Below the pieces are notes generated by a model. That model was not told the origin of the DNA. It ran no database searches and saw only the letters and a list, made by a program, of their open reading frames with translations. 7,038 bases of DNA from Bacteroidales bacterium. GTDB lineage: Bacteria; Bacteroidota; Bacteroidia; Bacteroidales; VadinHA17. Shown one piece after another: positions 5,911-7,038 of this stretch (its first letter is position 1; each line of letters starts with the position of its first letter). Made by a program: the position numbers and the translations under genes. The DNA lies in the NCBI GenBank assembly GCA_013314865.1, contig JABUEV010000124.1:1-7038 (forward strand). The letters run 5' to 3'.

Positions 5911-7035
5911 TCAGATATTGGAAATTATTTCATCCGCAAATTCAGATGTTTTAAGAAGAACTGCATTATCCATAAGCCGGTGAAAATCATAAGTGACTTT
6001 CCTGTTCATTATGGCAGTTTCCAAACCATTATAGATTTTTTTTGCAGCTTCCCTCCAGCCCATATACTCCAGCATCAGGGCACCGGACAGAATCACAGAG
6101 CCCGGATTAACCTTATCCTGTCCGGCATATTTCGGAGCAGTCCCGTGGGTGGCTTCAAAAACTGCATGACCTGTTTCAAAATTAATATTTGCCCCCGGGG
6201 CAATTCCTATGCCTCCCACTATTGCGGCAAGAGCATCAGAGATATAATCACCGTTGAGATTCATGGTGGCAATCACTGAATAATCCGAAGGCCTTGTCAG
6301 AATCTGCTGAAGAAATGCGTCCGTGATTACATCCTTTATAATGACTTTCCCGTCCTGTTCTGCTCTCTTCAGCGCCTCATAGGCATACTTTTCTCCCTTT
6401 TCCTTTTCAATCAGCTTAAACCTTGTCCATGTAAAAACATGCTCACCAAATTCTCTTTCTGCAAGGGCATAGCCCCATTTCATAAACGCGCCCTCAGTAT
6501 ACTTCATTATGTTTCCCTTGTGCACCAGAGTGACAGATGGCAGGCTCATTTCAATTGCAAATTTTATTGCCTGCCGCACAAGACGCTCTGTCCCTTCAAG
6601 TGAAACAGGCTTTATCCCAATTGATGAAGTGGCAGGAAACCTTATGGATTTCACTCCCATTTCTTCTATGAGAAATTTTTTTATCTTTTCCGTTAAGGGA
6701 TCACCATGCATATACTCAATCCCGGCATAAATATCCTCCGTATTTTCCCTGAAGATATGCATGTTGACTTTTTCAGGAAATTTCACCGGGCTTGGAACGC
6801 CCCTGAAATATCTTACCGGCCTGTAGCATGTATACAGGTCGAGTTCCTGTCTCAGAGCGACATTAAGTGATCTTATTCCCTCTCCCACAGGTGTGGTTAG
6901 CGGACCTTTTATTCCGACGAGGTATTGTCTGAAAGCTTCGATGGTTTCTTCAGGAAGCCAGTTTCCGGTGGCATCAAAAGCTTTCTGCCCGGCCAGAACC
7001 TCTTTCCATTCAATCTTCCTTCTGTCGCCGTACGA
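5911..7035 (-). CDS. icd: NADP-dependent isocitrate dehydrogenase, N-terminus missing
   Basis: The enzyme oxidatively decarboxylates isocitrate to 2-oxoglutarate in the TCA cycle. The readable frame holds 374 residues and ends with TGA. It lacks roughly the first 40 residues of an E. coli-type Icd of about 416, including the N-terminal GDGIG strand, because the window stops. Motifs in order from the right edge are [32 protein letters not shown] split between substrate-binding Lys and Ser, [34 protein letters not shown] and NGDYISD (metal-binding Asp residues), and [17 protein letters not shown]. The Lys-Tyr in APKYAG, with Tyr and Arg in TYDFHRLMD, are the NADP-selecting residues of E. coli Icd, so NADP use is likely. 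A GTG at 6888-6886 could be mistaken for the start, but it encodes the conserved Val of TTPVGEG, and homology continues 49 residues upstream. The next upstream codon, the last in the window, is TAG; see findings. It precedes gltA by 18 bases. Confidence 0.9.
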   Translation of the reverse strand, partial: SYGDRRKIEWKEVLAGQKAFDATGNWLPEETIEAFRQYLVGIKGPLTTPVGEGIRSLNVALRQELDLYTCYRPVRYFRGVPSPVKFPEKVNMHIFRENTEDIYAGIEYMHGDPLTEKIKKFLIEEMGVKSIRFPATSSIGIKPVSLEGTERLVRQAIKFAIEMSLPSVTLVHKGNIMKYTEGAFMKWGYALAEREFGEHVFTWTRFKLIEKEKGEKYAYEALKRAEQDGKVIIKDVITDAFLQQILTRPSDYSVIATMNLNGDYISDALAAIVGGIGIAPGANINFETGHAVFEATHGTAPKYAGQDKVNPGSVILSGALMLEYMGWREAAKKIYNGLETAIMNRKVTYDFHRLMDNAVLLKTSEFADEIISNI

Positions 7036-7038
7036 CTA

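Noticed and set aside
5893..6279. Plus-strand 128-codon open frame starting beside citrate synthase
   Set aside because: It is antisense to the conserved C-terminal part of isocitrate dehydrogenase; the Cys/His/Ile-rich protein is typical of a reverse-frame shadow.
6886..6888. GTG as the start codon of isocitrate dehydrogenase
   Set aside because: The codon encodes Val within the conserved [17 protein letters not shown] block, and clear Icd homology continues upstream through IKGPLTTP and WLPEET to the window edge.

Overview
The window most likely comes from a Bacteroidota (Bacteroidales-like) chromosome. Four things point there. The icd and gltA genes are adjacent on one strand. The citrate synthase is of a type I associate with this phylum (AEHGGGNNSTF and GHAVY motifs). 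Gene starts sit in A/T-rich leaders without clear Shine-Dalgarno sequences. The element upstream of the ribokinase resembles the TAnnTTTG -7 box of the phylum. The lineage call is inference; no rRNA or marker phylogeny is available here. Both window edges cut through genes.

Layout: (1) 1-528, minus strand: the N-terminal 176 residues of a bile acid:sodium symporter (BASS)-type membrane transporter, running off the left edge. (2) 529-697: a short divergent promoter region. (3) 698-1594, plus strand: a complete ribokinase. (4) 1679-4213, plus strand: an 844-residue predicted lipoprotein that joins a nucleoside hydrolase domain, an ADP-ribosylglycohydrolase-like domain and a C-terminal beta-sandwich-like domain. 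(5) 4214-4533: a 320-base convergent intergenic region packed with degenerate 7-base repeats in both orientations and two imperfect hairpins. (6) 4534-5892, minus strand: citrate synthase. (7) 5911-7035, minus strand: NADP-type isocitrate dehydrogenase, lacking its N-terminus because the window ends. An in-frame TAG occupies the very last codon.

The left half reads as a small ribose-salvage module. The envelope lipoprotein could split N- or O-glycosidic bonds to ribose in nucleosides or ADP-ribose-like compounds. The ribokinase would then trap free ribose as ribose 5-phosphate. The divergent BASS-type carrier could move a related organic anion, but its substrate cannot be read from sequence. 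The right half is ordinary oxidative TCA-branch metabolism: citrate synthase and isocitrate dehydrogenase in a tight two-gene arrangement, with aconitase expected (not seen) upstream of icd beyond the right edge.

The most unusual items are the three-domain fusion lipoprotein, with substituted residues at both active-site motifs, and the heptad-repeat-filled intergenic region. I see no mobile element, CRISPR array, tRNA or rRNA.
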